A stretch of 64,000 nt of DNA from Hyaloscypha bicolor E (lineage: Eukaryota > Ascomycota > Leotiomycetes > Helotiales > Hyaloscyphaceae), in the NCBI RefSeq assembly GCF_002865645.1, contig NW_020194627.1:744001-808000 (forward strand), given 5' to 3'. The notes under the pieces were generated by a model that was given only the letters and a program-made list of their open reading frames with translations, was not told where the DNA came from and did not search any database. Positions within the stretch are counted from its first letter, which is position 1. Each line of letters begins with the position of its first letter. The translations under genes were made by a program, and so were the position numbers. Shown here in pieces: positions 13,954 to 28,128 of this stretch.

Positions 13954-16559
13954 TATAGATATTATATATAAAAGGCAAATACCTTTAATATATAACTTAA
14001 AAGAATTTATTATTATTTCTATATAATTCTAGATAAGTATTATTTTTTATATAATTTAACTAGTATTATAGGTTTTATAAAAGTTCTAATATATTAATAT
14101 TATTATTATAGAAACTTTATAAAACCAGAAAACTATTATTTAATACTAAAGCTAGATATTATACTAAATTTTTATTCTAATTAATCTATTAAATTCTATA
14201 TTTTAGTTTATTTTTTATTAGCTTAATTATAATAATTCATTTAATATTATATTCTTATTTACTATTTTCTAGTATTAATAAAAGCAGTTCCGGGTTTATT
14301 TAATCTAGTAAAGAATTCTAGAAGTTCTTTTATAGCTTCTTTATATAGAAAACTAAATATATTTTTATAGTTTCTAGTAATTTCGGGAGAAATAAATAGC
14401 TATATTATTCTAGAATCTCAAATAAATCCTCTATTTAATTTTCTAGCTTTTAGTCTAAATAATTGGATTTCTAGTATTTTATAATAATTTATATTTTATT
14501 TCTGACTTTGAAATTAATTAAATAGTAGTATTTATTAGCTTATATTATATATTATTCCTATATTTAATTTATATAACCTTAAGTAAATTACTATAATTTA
14601 TATAATTAATTTATTAATATTTTAGCTTTATTTCTATTTAGTTTCTCTTTAAATAAGCTAGTTTTAATAAAAGAGTTCTAGTTTAGAAAAATATAAGACT
14701 TATAATTCTTTTTAGTATTAAATAGAAACTAGCTAATAGTTTTATATTAAAGGAAAACTTATTAATAATTAATTATAATAACTTGTTTATTCTAATTATT
14801 TCAGTAATAATTAATATATAAATATAATTTCTAATTAAAATACTAATTAATAATTTCTGTTTATTTATTTATTTGAGAATAATTAGCTATTAAAAGCTTA
14901 AGCTTTATATTAATTCTCGTATAGAATTCGTTTCAAAAATCGAATATAAATTAGAATTCCTAATCTAATATAATTATTTCTGAAATATCTATTTAATATA
15001 TTATATAGAATAATAATAGAAATACTAACTACTTGGCTATAATTATATCTTATATAAAAATCGTAATTAGGTACTTGAATAAGTAATTTATAAATATAAT
15101 AACTATATTATAGTCTAATTTATTTTTTAGATAGCTTTTGAAATTTATAATAATATATTATTAGAAGTAATTAGAAACTAAAAAGAAATAAAGTAAACCA
15201 GGCTTTTTATTTCTAGATATATATAATTTCTTATAAGTATAGTAATTACTATAGTATTAATTAATATTTTTACTTATAAATAACTAGTAATATTTTTTTT
15301 AATAGCTAATAGAACTTTATATATTTAGGATATCTAAAAAGAAATTTATTATATATTTTACGAATTAGGGCATTTTATAAAAGTAATTCGGAAATTATTT
15401 CGTTTTCTATAATATAGTATTTTCTATAATATAAAAGAAAGCCGTTTTATAATATTTAGATATTACTTTTAGTTTAGGTTATTATATATAGCTTTTTTAG
15501 ATCTAGTAATATATAATTATTTTATAAGATTATATTTATAAATTATAAGTTATTATATTTAATAAGAGCTTCTAATAATACTTTTATAGAAATAACTATA
15601 ATAGAATCTATTAATAAAGCTTTTAAGAAAGCTTTTAAGGAAATACTTTTTTCTAAAAGAATTATATTTCTAATAAAAAAAAATTCGAAAAGTCTTTAAT
15701 ATATATTTAATTTTCGGAATCGAATTTCGAGTTAAATAAATTAATTTTATAAAATATTATTATAAGTTATAAATTATAAATTATAAATAATCTTCGAATT
15801 AATTATATTTCTAGAAAAAAGTATTTGAATTTATAGCTTTTTTTTAATCTAGTTCTAAATATTTATTTTATCTTATTTTTATAATAAAAATAATTATTTA
15901 TTTATTCGATTTTCTAAAATAATAATAAAATAAAAGCTTAATTTATCTAGCTTATTAAAAAGAAAGCTTTTTAATAGTTATAAAATATTTTAAGATATAG
16001 TAATTAGAATAAACTTTAAAAAAAATATTATAAAAGCTTTTTAGTTCAGTTTTTTATTTCTCTAATATTTGTATTATAATAAATATTTCCTTATTATATA
16101 TATTATAATTGAATTCTATTAGAAATATAGTTTCAAAAAAATAAGCTATAAGATATTAAAGGCCTGTTTCTAAGTTCTATTAAAAGAATAGACTAGTAAT
16201 TATTTCTATTATTATAAGTAAATCTGGATTATAGTATTATAATATTAGAATAGAAATTATAGCTTTCTTTAAATAATTAAAAGCCTTATAATATTATTTA
16301 AACTATTTAAAAGAAATATCTTTTTTTATAAATAAAATAAAAAATCTAGTAATTTGTTTATACTTTCTAATAAAATATTTATAGAAGTTATAAAAGCCGA
16401 AAAAGAACTATATCTTTAATTATTTTTGGGAATTACTAATTATATATTATTTTAACTTTATTAGAATCTATTTTAATACCAGATATAGAAATAATAAAAC
16501 TCAAATATTTTATTTATATAATCTTAAATTTTAATTTTTTAATATTTATTTAAAAGCTA

Positions 16560-16690
16560 ATAAAATATAAGTAATTTAGTATTTTTTATATATATTATTT
16601 ATATTTTATTAAATTCTCTAAATAAATAAGAATATTATTAAAGTATATTATATAAAAGTTATTTAAATACTTGAAAATATATTATTTATA
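16560..16690 (-). pseudogene. reverse-transcriptase box of the LTR3 element
   Basis: On the minus strand a run reads YFNNILIYLENLIKY. This is the degraded form of the retroviral-type YxDDILIYS...H box, with both catalytic aspartates replaced by asparagine (GAT/GAC to AAT, a G-to-A change). It identifies the element as a reverse-transcribing one on the minus strand and shows that it is dead. The rest of pol is present only as scattered fragments. Confidence 0.7.
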
Positions 16691-19600
16691 TAATATTAAT
16701 ATATAACCGGGCTATTTATAAGGCCTTTCTAGAAGATATTATATTTATATATTCTATAGTAAATATGAAATATTATTAGTTCCTAAAAGTCCGGATTTAT
16801 AGCTATATAATAGAAAATTTAATAAATATCTAATTTAATATATATTTTGGTTTTAAATAATTAATTTAAAGTTTTATTAATAAATAAAAGAAAATATTAA
16901 TTCTTTCGGATAATATTATTTAAATAGCAGAAATTAATATAAAAATATAAACCTCTATTTGCTTTTTTTATAAAAAGAACTAATAAGATAAAGGAAGTTT
17001 AATTAATTTTAATAAAGCCTTTAGCCAAATTATTCTCTAAGAAATACTTGATTTCTAGAAGCTTTTAAATAGACTATTATTAGAAAAATTAATATCTAAT
17101 ATTCTTAATTTCCTTTAGGCTTTTAATTTAAATCTTATAATTATATAATTTATAAAAAAAAGGAATATTAGATTTTCTTTTTAAAAAAATAAAGATATAT
17201 TTTTTAAATTCCGGAAATAATATTCTCTAAAGCTACTAAAGCTTTATTTCTTCCGGTTATTAATTTTCTGGGCCAGAAATATCTTCTTTTTTTCGAGCTT
17301 TAAACTCTTTATTAATTTTATAAATAGAAATTCAACTAATAATATTATTTTTTCTTTTAGCTATATAATTAAATACTATAAAAATAAGAATAGCTAGATC
17401 TAATATTTGCTTTTTATTAAGGGCCTCTTTTTACTTCTTTGGCTTTTACTTAAATATTATATTTTAATTAAATTATAAAAGCTTTTTTTCTATAGTTTTA
17501 TATAATTTCCTTTAATTAGTCTAAAAAAAGAAAAAATACTTAAGAATAAAAGATTTCCAGAAATAGATTATAATAGAATCTTATTAATTAATATCTTTCT
17601 AATACTTTTTATTAGGTTATTTTTTTTAGCTATTACTAAAAAATACTAATAATATAACTAAATAATATAAATTTAGGCTTGTTTTTTTTGGGCTATATAA
17701 GCCTATATCTTTTATAATTAACTAAAATATTAATATATATGGCCTTTTTTCTACTAAGAATAATATTATAATCTCTAAGATTTAGAATAATTATAGATAT
17801 ATTAATATTTCATTTATTAATTAAAAATAAAACTTTTATATATTTTTTAGTAAATTTAGTTAGCTTTTTATTAAAACCGCATATAATATAAAATAAAGAA
17901 AGAAGTTATAGTTCTATTTTTAGGAATTATTTTATAAACTAAATAAGCTTTATATTAATATAAATATAACTATTAATTCTAATATTAATAAGGAAAAAAA
18001 ACTTGATTTCTAATCTATTTATATTAATAATATAAAGTATTATAAATATATTTCCTCTTATTAAACAAATCAAGTTAATCTCTATTAAATTTATATTATA
18101 AGCTTCTAAAATAAAGAGTTTCTTTAGAAATACTCGTTTTCCGATTCTATACTAGAATTAGAGCTCGAATTCTTTAAATATTTTACTAGAATAGAAACTA
18201 GATATTTTAATAGAATACAAATTAAGCCTGGCTTAATTCTAATAAAAAAAACTACTTTAATTTCCTTATTATATCTAACTAGATAATAATAAGTATAATA
18301 ATTAAACTCGTTATAATTAAAATACTTAATAATTAAAAAAATCTTTGGATTTTATTAGATATTACTTATATTTATAAAAAGATATATATTTAATAAAAAT
18401 AATTAATATAAATTCCTTGGATTTCTTTTTAAAAATATATTTCTTAGAAATATAAAAGAATATAATACTAGAAATAAACTTAATTAAAATAGCTTCTACT
18501 TTTTTTTATTTTTTAATCTTTTTATATATAGCCTTAATCTATTAATTATTAGTAATATAATATTAAATAAAGCAAATAGTATTAATAGAAGAATTATTAT
18601 AATATATATATATTAATTTCTAAAACTTTAATAAAAGTTTTTTATTTAGTTTATATTTAATATTTTAAAAACTAATATTATTTTTTATAAATAGTTATAT
18701 AAAAAGAATATAAAATTCCTAAAATATTTAACTAAAATATATTTAAAGTTTACTAAAGTTATAATAAGTATTCTATATTTTATTAGAATTAGAATATAGT
18801 TCTAAAAGCTAATAGTATTAATTTAGATTATTTTTATTTATATAAAAGTTAGTTAAAATAAAAGTATTACTTATAAATTTATTAGAAATATAAATAACTA
18901 TTTTCTTATAACTAATTATTAAAAATAGTATAATTTTTAGTAAAAAGAATTAAATCTAAAAACTTAATAATTCTAGTATCTCTAAAAGAAATATAAAATA
19001 TAAGAGATCCTAAACCGAAATAAATAAGAGATTATTTGAAATTCTTTTAAAAGGAATTCGAAATAGCCGGAATTATAGAAATAGTAAAAATAAATAAAAT
19101 AGAAATAGCTAAAGCTATTATAAGCTAATCTATTATAGCTATATAATATTTAATATTATTCTCGAATTTGGTATTATAGAGCTTAGTATTCTTAAAAAGG
19201 CCCTTAGTAATTTTATAATTTGTTTTATATAAAATAGTTTTTTTAAGACTTTTCTAGTAATTAATAATAACTAAATTAATATCTAAAAATAAATAATTAG
19301 CTTTTTTAGCCCATTTATATAATTCTTTAATAATAATAAGCTAATTAGTATATAAGAGCTTTTTAATAAAAAAAGAAGTCTTTTCTTTTATAAATTTATC
19401 TAAAAAATCTTTAGGAATATTAATAAAATATTTGATTTAAAAAGAGCCGCTAATAGAATAACCTGAATTAATAGAAGCCTTAAAAGAAATTAATATTATT
19501 CCGGATTATATAATATTCTAGGTAATTAATCTATTATATTTTTCCTAGTAGTTTTATTATTAATATATATATAGGGCCTATAAAATTATAAAATAGAGCT

Positions 19601-19909
19601 TAAAAATAGTAATTAGATTACTGGCCTATAAGTATTTATTATTTTAAAACTTAGTTAAAGAATAGCCTTTATTTAAGGTTCTTTAATTTTCGGGGTTTTA
19701 AAAGAATTTCTAATATATTACTAGTATATATTTATAAAAATATAAATATCCGATTTCTTTAAGAATTCTAAAGCTTTTTATTTTTATTATTCTGAAATCT
19801 ATTACTTGTATTTCTAAGATTCTATTATCTTAGTAATATCTATATTTCTAATAGTTCTAAATTAGTTTATTTGAAATTCTTTATAGAATTAAAAGAAATA
19901 AACTTTAAA

Positions 19910-20160
19910 TACTATTATAAATAAGATAAAAGATCTTTTATAAAAATGATTTAAAGTTAAAAGAAAGAAAACTAGAATATAAGAAGCTATAAAGAAATAT
20001 ATATATTCTATAATATACTAGTTTCGAAAGGGCTTAGTCTTTTAAATATCTCTAGTATATTTCAAATATACTTTTCTAATAAGATAGCCGTATTATATAT
20101 ATTTAGGAAATATCTAATATTTAATTAGATATTTTAGATATTAGGTATTTAGGAATTATA
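19910..20160 (-). repeat. LTR3, 5' copy
   Basis: A 251-bp terminal repeat, partner of 11488-11761, shortened by about 20 bp near its left end. Its right end abuts the ATAGC target duplicate and the resumed LTR2 sequence. Confidence 0.75.
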
Positions 20161-20230
20161 ATAGCTATAGTAATAAAGATTATATAATTAAGTTATATAA
20201 TTAAATTCAAATTATAAATTTAATTTATTA
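20161..20230 (-). repeat. LTR2 fragment (continuation of the split LTR)
   Basis: About 70 bp matching the first part of LTR2 (compare 29415-29475 and 30554-30615). It continues the LTR2 copy interrupted at 11487, which shows that the LTR3 element inserted into LTR2. Confidence 0.7.
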
Positions 20231-20311
20231 TAATATTTAATTATATATATTATTTATTTTTATAATAATAATAATTAAAAACTATAAAATAATAAGTTTA
20301 TTATTATTTAG

Positions 20312-20609
20312 TATAATATATATAGGGTTATATATAACTTAAGGGCATATAACGAACCTCGGATATTACAGGTATTAATTAGGGAAATTAAAGGCCTTTT
20401 AATATTATAACTAACTACTATTTATATTATAAGTATTAGGCTTATAAATTACTAATTATATATATATTATCGGGGCCTTTTATTTAGAGGGGGTTTCCCT
20501 GGACCTTATAGGAGAAATAGAGATTAGTTCTATACTAAATTTAATACTATAGTTTTATAATATACTAATTCATTCTATTATTTTATTACCTACTAATAAA
20601 TACCTTATA
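20312..20609 (+). repeat. LTR1, 5' copy
   Basis: 298 bp, starting tataatatata and ending taccttata (RIP-altered TG..CA). It aligns end to end with 27826-28123 and with the reverse complement of 10226-10523. Confidence 0.95.
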
Positions 20610-22899
20610 AGCTAATCTCTCTATCCTTAAAGAAGGTAGTTTAATAAGTAATTATATCTCGAAATCTGTGAAATATATAATCCCTTACCGGAGCTATTTC
20701 TATAAAGGAAGTTAACTAGATTAACCCTAATACAGGTAATAATAAAGGCTCGTTTAATACTTTTAATAGGGCCCTTTAGGAGCCTTTAAGAGCCAGTAAT
20801 AATAATAGAAATAATTCCGGTAATAATTAAGATACCGAGATTAATACCTAAGTTATTACCGCTCAAGCTATAGAATAGAGATTATATACTAATATTAAAG
20901 CGCTCTAATAAAAGTAAGAATTAGTAGATATAATTAACTAATATATTCTATAATTAGAGTAATATAAGAGTGCCCTCAGAAATACCTTACGGTTTACTAT
21001 ATCTTATAGAAACTCTATTTATAAGTCTATCTTATCTTCCTTAGTAATTCCTACTAGAGAACTTCCTAAAATAGAGTTAGAATTCATTTCCTTTCCTAAT
21101 ATAATAAGCTTTAAAAGTAATTTCAATACTATTTATTAGAAGCTATTATATAATATCCTGAAAATATATTTGGACTAAGAAAAGCTTCTTAAGATCCGGA
21201 TATCTGACTTATATTATAGAAAGTTCCTTAAGAAATAGATAATATTTATATCTTTCTAAGAAGCGGTTTTTAGAACCTAATCTTGAACTTATAATAGATA
21301 CTTTTCTAGAATTAACTCTATTATAAGTACTCTTAGAGATAAACCTTATAATACTTGAGAGGCTATAATAAAGTAAAGCCTACTATTATATAAGGTCTAT
21401 AAGAAATAATTTAAGGCCTACTTGGCTAATATACTTTAAGTATCTTAAACCTATTAATAAGATATCTTTAAAGAGCTCCGAGATCTTTATTAGAAGAATA
21501 GTAAAATAGTTACCGAGTTATATATTCGGATAATTAGTCTTAAAATTAACTAGAATCTATACCCTAAAAGAAACCGGATCCGGACTCTCGATATTACTTT
21601 ATCTAACTATAAGACTTATTAGATACTTATATTTATTCTTTTAGAAAATAAGGTAATATCTATTTCCGAATAGCTTAAGAAAGCTTAGAAAGCAGAATAT
21701 ACTACTTATCCCAAATTAAGGAAAGTAAAGGCAAGAAAGTCTAGTAAAGGCAATTCTGCCCCTAAGAACTCTAATTTAGTAAATTCTAATTTATAAGGCT
21801 ATTAAAAAAGAAAGAATAAATTCCGAAAATTATATAAGAAACCCTCAGGTAGTATTTTGGCTCTTTTAAAGCCTTAATAAAGTATTAGTTCTATTTTAGA
21901 TATAGTTTATTAGATTTATAGATAGAAAGAATATTTCTTAGAAAATATAAAATATTTCAAATATATTAAATAGGCTTAGTAAAACCCTAATAAGGCTAAA
22001 ACTATAGAAAAATTAAGGCATTTATAAAAGTAGATTAATACTATTATTATAGAAAAGTATTCTAGAGGAAACTTTTCTAAGAAATAGAAAAAAAAGAAAG
22101 CTAAATCTTAAATATTAATAATTTTAGCTATAATAAAAAAGATATATTACTTTATATAATTATTTAAGTAAAATTAATATAGCCAGAAATAAGTACTTTA
22201 GAGATATAAAGCAGACTTGGTAATACCGGATTAGACTATAACTTTCTTAATAATAATTAGGCTTAAAGCCAGGGCTTTATTACCTTAGCTAAATATAATT
22301 AAGAATTTATAACCTTTTATAGAAATAGATTTAAAGTCTATTAAGCCTATAATCTTAAATATTTATTATAGATAATTATAGCAAAATATATTTTTTTAAA
22401 TTCCGGTTTTATAAATATAAGAATATTAGCTTTTATAGCCTTATCTTTAATATAGAATTTTATAAAGTAATTCTTATATAATATATAGATTATATTAAGA
22501 AATAATAGATATATATATCTATATAGCCTAATAATATTAAGATTCTAATACTAAAAGATTTTGGTAAGAAGCTTAATTAGTATTCTAAGCTAGTATTTCA
22601 AGTTTTATTCTTAACTAAAGGCAAATATAACTATTCTAGATAGTAGGCTTTATATATTTGTAATAGTTACTAGATCTCTATTTTATTATATAGTTCTAAT
22701 AATACTAAATAGAAGTTTTTAATATAGTAAATTAATATTCTTTAGAAAGAGGCCTTAAAAATATCTATTTATTTCCGGAATAATAAATATAAAGACTTCT
22801 TAGAGGTTTTTAATTCTAATAAAGCTTCGGAACTTTCTAATTTTAGTAGTATTAAATACTCTATTAATATAAATAATACGGTTTCATATAAGCCTTTAT

Positions 22900-25800
22900 A
22901 TAATCTATTAGAAATCTAACTAGAAGTATTATATTTATATTTATAAGATATACTTTATAAATATTAGATAAGGTCTAGTAAAAGCCTAGTAAAGGCACTT
23001 ATTCTTTTTGTCTCTAAGAAGAATAAAGGGCTATATCTTTATATTAATTATTATAGACTTAATTAAGTTATAATTAAGAATTAGTATCCGCTTTCTTTTA
23101 TTAATAAGATTTTTAACTAGCTCTAAAAAGCCAAGATTTTTATAAAGCTAGATCTTAAGAATATATATTATTAAGTAAGAATTTATAAAGAATATAAGTA
23201 GAAAACGGCTTTTAGAACCTATTATAGCTATTTTAAATATTTTATAATATCTTTTAGGCTAGCTAATATACTAGCTATATTTCAAGTATATATTAATACT
23301 ATATTTATAAGGCTTCTGAATTATTTTATAGTTATTTATTTAGATAATATTCTTATTTATTTCCGAAATAAAGATAAATACTATAATTATATTTACTAAA
23401 TACTTACTAAGCTATATAAAAATAACCTGTTTTATAAACTTAGTAAATATAAGTTTAATATTAAGGAAATCGAATTTTTAGGCTTCTTTATTAGAATAGA
23501 AAGTATTTATATAGATTCTAAATAGGTCTATAGTATTATTAAATAACTAGAACTAGAATTATTCTATAATATTTAAGTATTTCTTGAATTTATTATTATA
23601 GGTTTATCTACTATTATTTTCAGGTAATTATAAGCTTAATAGACCTTTTAAAAGAAATAGAAAAGGGCCGGAAATCCGGTTCTTTTATATAAATAAATAA
23701 AGTAGCTAAAAGCTTTAAAACTTTAAAAAAAGCCTTTATTATAATACCTATTCTAGTTTATTTTAATCTTTCTAAAAAGATTTATATTAAAACTAATATA
23801 TTGAAATTTATAATTACTAGTACTATTTTATAATAAGTTAATTCTAGTAATAGCCTAAAAAAATACTAGTATTTAATAATATTCTGGTTCCGGAAACTTT
23901 CCGGAACTAAATATAACTATAGTATCTATAATAGAAAGCTACTTATAATTATTAAAGCCTTTAAGTATTAGTACTATTATTTTAAAGAGTTCAGGTTTAT
24001 AATTAAGGTTATTATAGACTATAATAACCTCTAATACTTTATAGAAATAAAGTATCTAGAAAAGTATTAAATATATTAGATAATATATCTTATAATATAT
24101 AATTTTAATATTATTTACTATAAAAGCGACTCAAATCTAGTAAACGGATCTAGTAGAAGATCTAATTATAAAAAAGGTTCTATTAATATAACTTGGCTTC
24201 TAACTTTTTAGAATAAATTAAAGAGAGCTTTTATAATTATAATTTAGAGGTTCTTATAGATATCTAAAGAGTTCCTTCTTTAAAATAAGTATTATTTAAT
24301 ACTTGCTATATCTATAGTAACTAAAAAGAAATATTTACTATAAGACAAGTAAATAAATTATTTTATAGATTTCTTAACTATAGAATTAGTTAAGAAGTAA
24401 GATATAGGGAAATGCCTTAAAGGCTTTACTACTATAGCTAAGATAATAGAGATATTTATAACTATATTACTTAATAGAACTAAAGACTTCTTAGTTTCTC
24501 GAGTTTTTAAATTAGATAATTATAAATATCTAATTCTTTATATATAGATATATATAGCTACTAAAAGAGCTATAGTACTAGCTCCTCTATCTAAATCCCT
24601 TCTGAATATTATTTAGGTAGCTTAAAAAAACGATTCTTAATATTAGAATATTATAAAATAGAGGTTTAGTAAGAAAGATACTAAAAGAAAAGAAATCTGG
24701 AAAAATAATTCGAGCCTATTTAGATACTATTCTAGAATTATTATATTTAATAATTCTACTTTATATTAAGAAGTTATAAAGCTTTATTATAATAACCTAA
24801 TAGCCGGATATTATAAAGTAGAAAAGACTTTTAAGCTTCTTAGAAGATCTTAGTATTAGAAGAATATAGAAAGAGATATTTGTAATTATTATTAAAAATA
24901 TAATATTTACTAAAGAGTTAAGGCAAAGAGGTATTTACTATATAGTCTATTTAATAGTTTATTATAGCCTAAAAGATTCAAAAATAAGATCTTTATAGAT
25001 TTTATTATAGGTCTATTATTATATAAGAATCCGGTAAGAGGTTCCGATTTTAATATAATTCTTATAGTTATTAATTAGTACTCTAAAATAGCAAGATATA
25101 TTATATATTATAAGACTATTAACTTTCCGGAGCTTACTAAAATTATATAGGAATATATTTTCTTAATCTTTAGCTCCCCTAATAGAATTATTTCTAATTG
25201 AGAAACGGTATTTACTAGCTAGTTCTAGTTCGCTTTCTGCTTTTATTTAATATATAAATAGTATTTAAATATAGCTTACTATTCTCAGATAAATAGTTAG
25301 ATAGAAAAGTAAAACTAGATTCTGAAATACTATCTGAGATATTATTATAATATCTAAAAGAATAACTAGTTTAAGAAATTATTTTTTATAGAATTTATAT
25401 ATAATAATTTAAAATATTAGATTTTATAAAATATATCTTTTTATATATATTATAAATATTACCTTTAATTTCTATAGAATTATAAGAACAGAATTATAAG
25501 AAAGATACTAGCTATATATAAAAGGCTAGAAATCCTTAAAATAAAATAAAGAAAGCTCGAGAATTTATAGTATTATATATAAAATAATTAAGAAACCTAT
25601 TATAATAGATACTAGTTAGCTAAATACTATTTTAAAAGAACCTAGATAATACTATTAATAAAGAATATTAAACTTAAGGCAGAAAAGCTTAAGCTAAAAT
25701 TTATAAATCTATTTAGGATTCTTAAATATATTAGTAATTTAATATATAAATTAGAATTACTAAATATATATAATTATTTATATTTAACTTTCTATATTTC

Positions 25801-25900
25801 TTTCTTTAAAGAATATATAATAAAAAAGAATTAAGAGCTATATCTATATTTTTCCGGAAAACTTCCGGAATTAGTAAATAATAATAAAAAATAAAAATAG
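22900..25900 (+). pseudogene. Ty3/gypsy pol relic: RT, RNase H, integrase
   Basis: Recognisable pieces in order: the RT box VIYLDNILIYFRNKDKY at about 23,329-23,380; a connection/RNase H entry FKTLKKAFIIIPILVYFN at about 23,712-23,765; an integrase segment SPNRIISN..ETVFTS near 25,170-25,225; and a C-terminal GPFRILKYISNLIYKLELP segment near 25,705-25,765, typical of gypsy integrase tails. The RT box has Asn in place of the second catalytic Asp. Many CAA/CAG/TGG codons have become stops. Gag-like sequence should occupy about 20,650-22,150 but I cannot assign it by motif. Confidence 0.85.
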
Positions 25901-27825
25901 AAAATAAAAGCTATTATTAATTACTAATAAGATAATAGAAATAAAAAGTAATAGTATTTAATTAAATAGAAAGCCTAGCCTAAAGATTATAATATTTAAT
26001 TATTTACTTTCTCTAATCTTGAAAATTCTAAGAAACTTCTAAAATTATATAATTAAAACTATAGCTTAAAATCCGAAACTATTTTTTAATAATTTCTTAA
26101 GATTAAAAAGAATTCTGAACTACTAAAAAAAAGGCTACTTAAAAGAAAAAGAGAATCTAAATAGCTAAGAAAAGGCCTAAAATAATAATAGAGATATTCT
26201 TTTTCTGGGTTTTTTTATTTATAAAGATTTTCTAGAATTTTATTAAGGCTTATAAGAATTATATTTAAATTATTAGAAAAAGATTCAGAATTAAGAAAGA
26301 TTTATTATAAATAGACTAGTTATAGATATTTTAAATAAATAAACTCTAATTCCTATAAATTTCTAATTCCTAAAGCAAGAATACTAAATACCGGCCCTAT
26401 TTAGAACTTAGTAAAGAATTAGCTAATACTTTTCGGAATTTACTTATTTCTTAATAGAATATAGTTATACTATAATAATATTAGTATTAAGAATATTAAG
26501 AAAAGTAAGTAAGGAATTTATAATAGCTATATATACTTTATAGAAAGCCCGAACTTCTAAAGTTAAATCCTAAATAACTATAAGTATTATATTATTAGTA
26601 CTTAAAGTACTAGTAGTAAACTATTTAGTAATCTCAGTAATAAGATTAATACTTTAAAGATAAATATTATAGTATTTCTTTAAGGAATTAGTAAGTATTT
26701 AAATATATTAGAAAAAACTTATCTTTAAAATACTAATTTAAATAGTATTATTATTTGCCTTATTAAAACGGGAAGAAGAATTCCGAAGCTTATTAGTATT
26801 TTTCTAGTCTTTAAAAACCTAATTAATAGTATTATTCTTATTAGTATAATACTATTTAAAATATATTTTAAGAAATTTCTTAAAGATTATAATAGTATCT
26901 TTCCAGAACTAGTAAGTCTCTAATAAATAGTAAGGAATCTGAAATTATATTAGCTTTAATAAATATTAAAGCTAAAGAATTTATTAATATATAAGACTTA
27001 GAACCCTTATTATAATAATTATAATTTTTCTTACTAGGTATTATAGTATATAAGGTAAAGAAATTAATAAGCAAATACTTGAAATATTTTAAATATCTAC
27101 TAGTAATAGGAAAGAAGGCTATAAGGTTACCTTTATACTTATTATTATATAGACAAATAATAAAGCTAAAAGAAGATATTATAGAATTAATTAAAAATAA
27201 TTAAAGAAGATTTAAAGAAGGATAGAAAAAGAGGCTAGAAAGTAATAATAGAAAAAGTTATTATATATATAGTTATTAGAAAGAAAAAAAGTATATAATA
27301 ATATAAAGAGGTTCTTTTATAGAAGTAGAGAATTATCTGGATTAACTACTAGTTTTCGAGCTAGTTCTAATTAGAAATTAGTATAACTAATTAATATATA
27401 CTTTTAGAAGCCCGTAAATAATCTTTAGAATCTTAGAAATATTTATATAGGTTTCTTATATAAATATTTATTAAATTCTTTTTATATGGCTATTTAGATT
27501 ATTCTAATATAAGATCTAATAGATAGTATTAATTTTATAGAATAATACCTTAGTACTTTGGATTAAGCTAATTAGAATACTTAGATCCTAAACAAAATTA
27601 TAATTACCGGCTAGCTCCTATATCTGGAGTATAATTACCCTTCTTTCTCGCTTATTTAACCCTAATCTAATTAGACGATTTTTATATCTATTATCCAGAT
27701 TATATTAGTAAACCTATTTTCTAAGATACTAGAAGTTTATCTTAATTAAATATATAATTAATTAAATATTTTACCAGAATGAATTAATAGATCTTAGAAA
27801 TAAGATCTTAGAAGAAGGATATAAT

Positions 27826-28123
27826 TATAATATATATAGAGTTATATATAACTTAAGGATATATAATAAACCTCGGATATTACAGGTATTAATTAGGGAA
27901 ATTAAAGGCCTTTTAATATTATAACTAACTACTATTTATATTATAAGTATTAGGCTTATAAATTACTAATTATATATATATTATTAGGGCCTTCTATTTA
28001 GAGGGGATTTCTCTGGACCTTATAGAAGGGATAGAGATTAGTTCTATACTAAATTTAATATTATAGTTTTATAATATACTAATTTATTCTATTATCTTAT
28101 TACTTACTAATAAATATCTTATA
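27826..28123 (+). repeat. LTR1, 3' copy
   Basis: 298 bp, starting tataatatata and ending tatcttata. It differs from the 5' LTR mostly by further C/T and G/A changes, so the two LTRs were mutated separately. Confidence 0.95.
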
Positions 28124-28128
28124 TTTAG

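Larger units (their letters stand above)
11488..20160 (-). mobile_element. RIP-degraded Ty3/gypsy-like retroelement (LTR3), nested in LTR2
   Basis: The ends are LTR3 copies at 11488-11761 and 19910-20160; the second has lost about 20 bp. The element is flanked by ATAGC at 11483-11487 and 20161-20165 and splits an LTR2 copy, which resumes at 20161. Termini are TA..TA, as expected for TG..CA after RIP. It lies on the minus strand: a reverse-transcriptase box is visible near 16,600-16,680. A pogo-like transposon (11870-13953) sits between the left LTR and the pol region, leaving about 6.6 kb of retroelement. The family (Ty3/gypsy rather than Copia) is inferred mainly from the RT box. Confidence 0.8.
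20312..28123 (+). mobile_element. full-length Ty3/gypsy retrotransposon (LTR1), RIP-degraded
   Basis: A 7,812-bp element with 298-bp LTRs at 20312-20609 and 27826-28123 and a perfect 5-bp target duplication TTTAG (20307-20311 and 28124-28128). A purine run gaagaagga at 27811-27819, just before the 3' LTR, is a candidate polypurine tract. The pol order reverse transcriptase, RNase H region, integrase is visible on the plus strand, which is the Ty3/gypsy order. Stops interrupt every domain, so it cannot move by itself. Its LTRs are RIP-mutated versions of the solo LTR at 10226-10523. Confidence 0.95.

Noticed and set aside
26880..27074. 64-codon frame on the minus strand
   Set aside because: It is antisense to the degraded gypsy element, has low-complexity composition and no motif.
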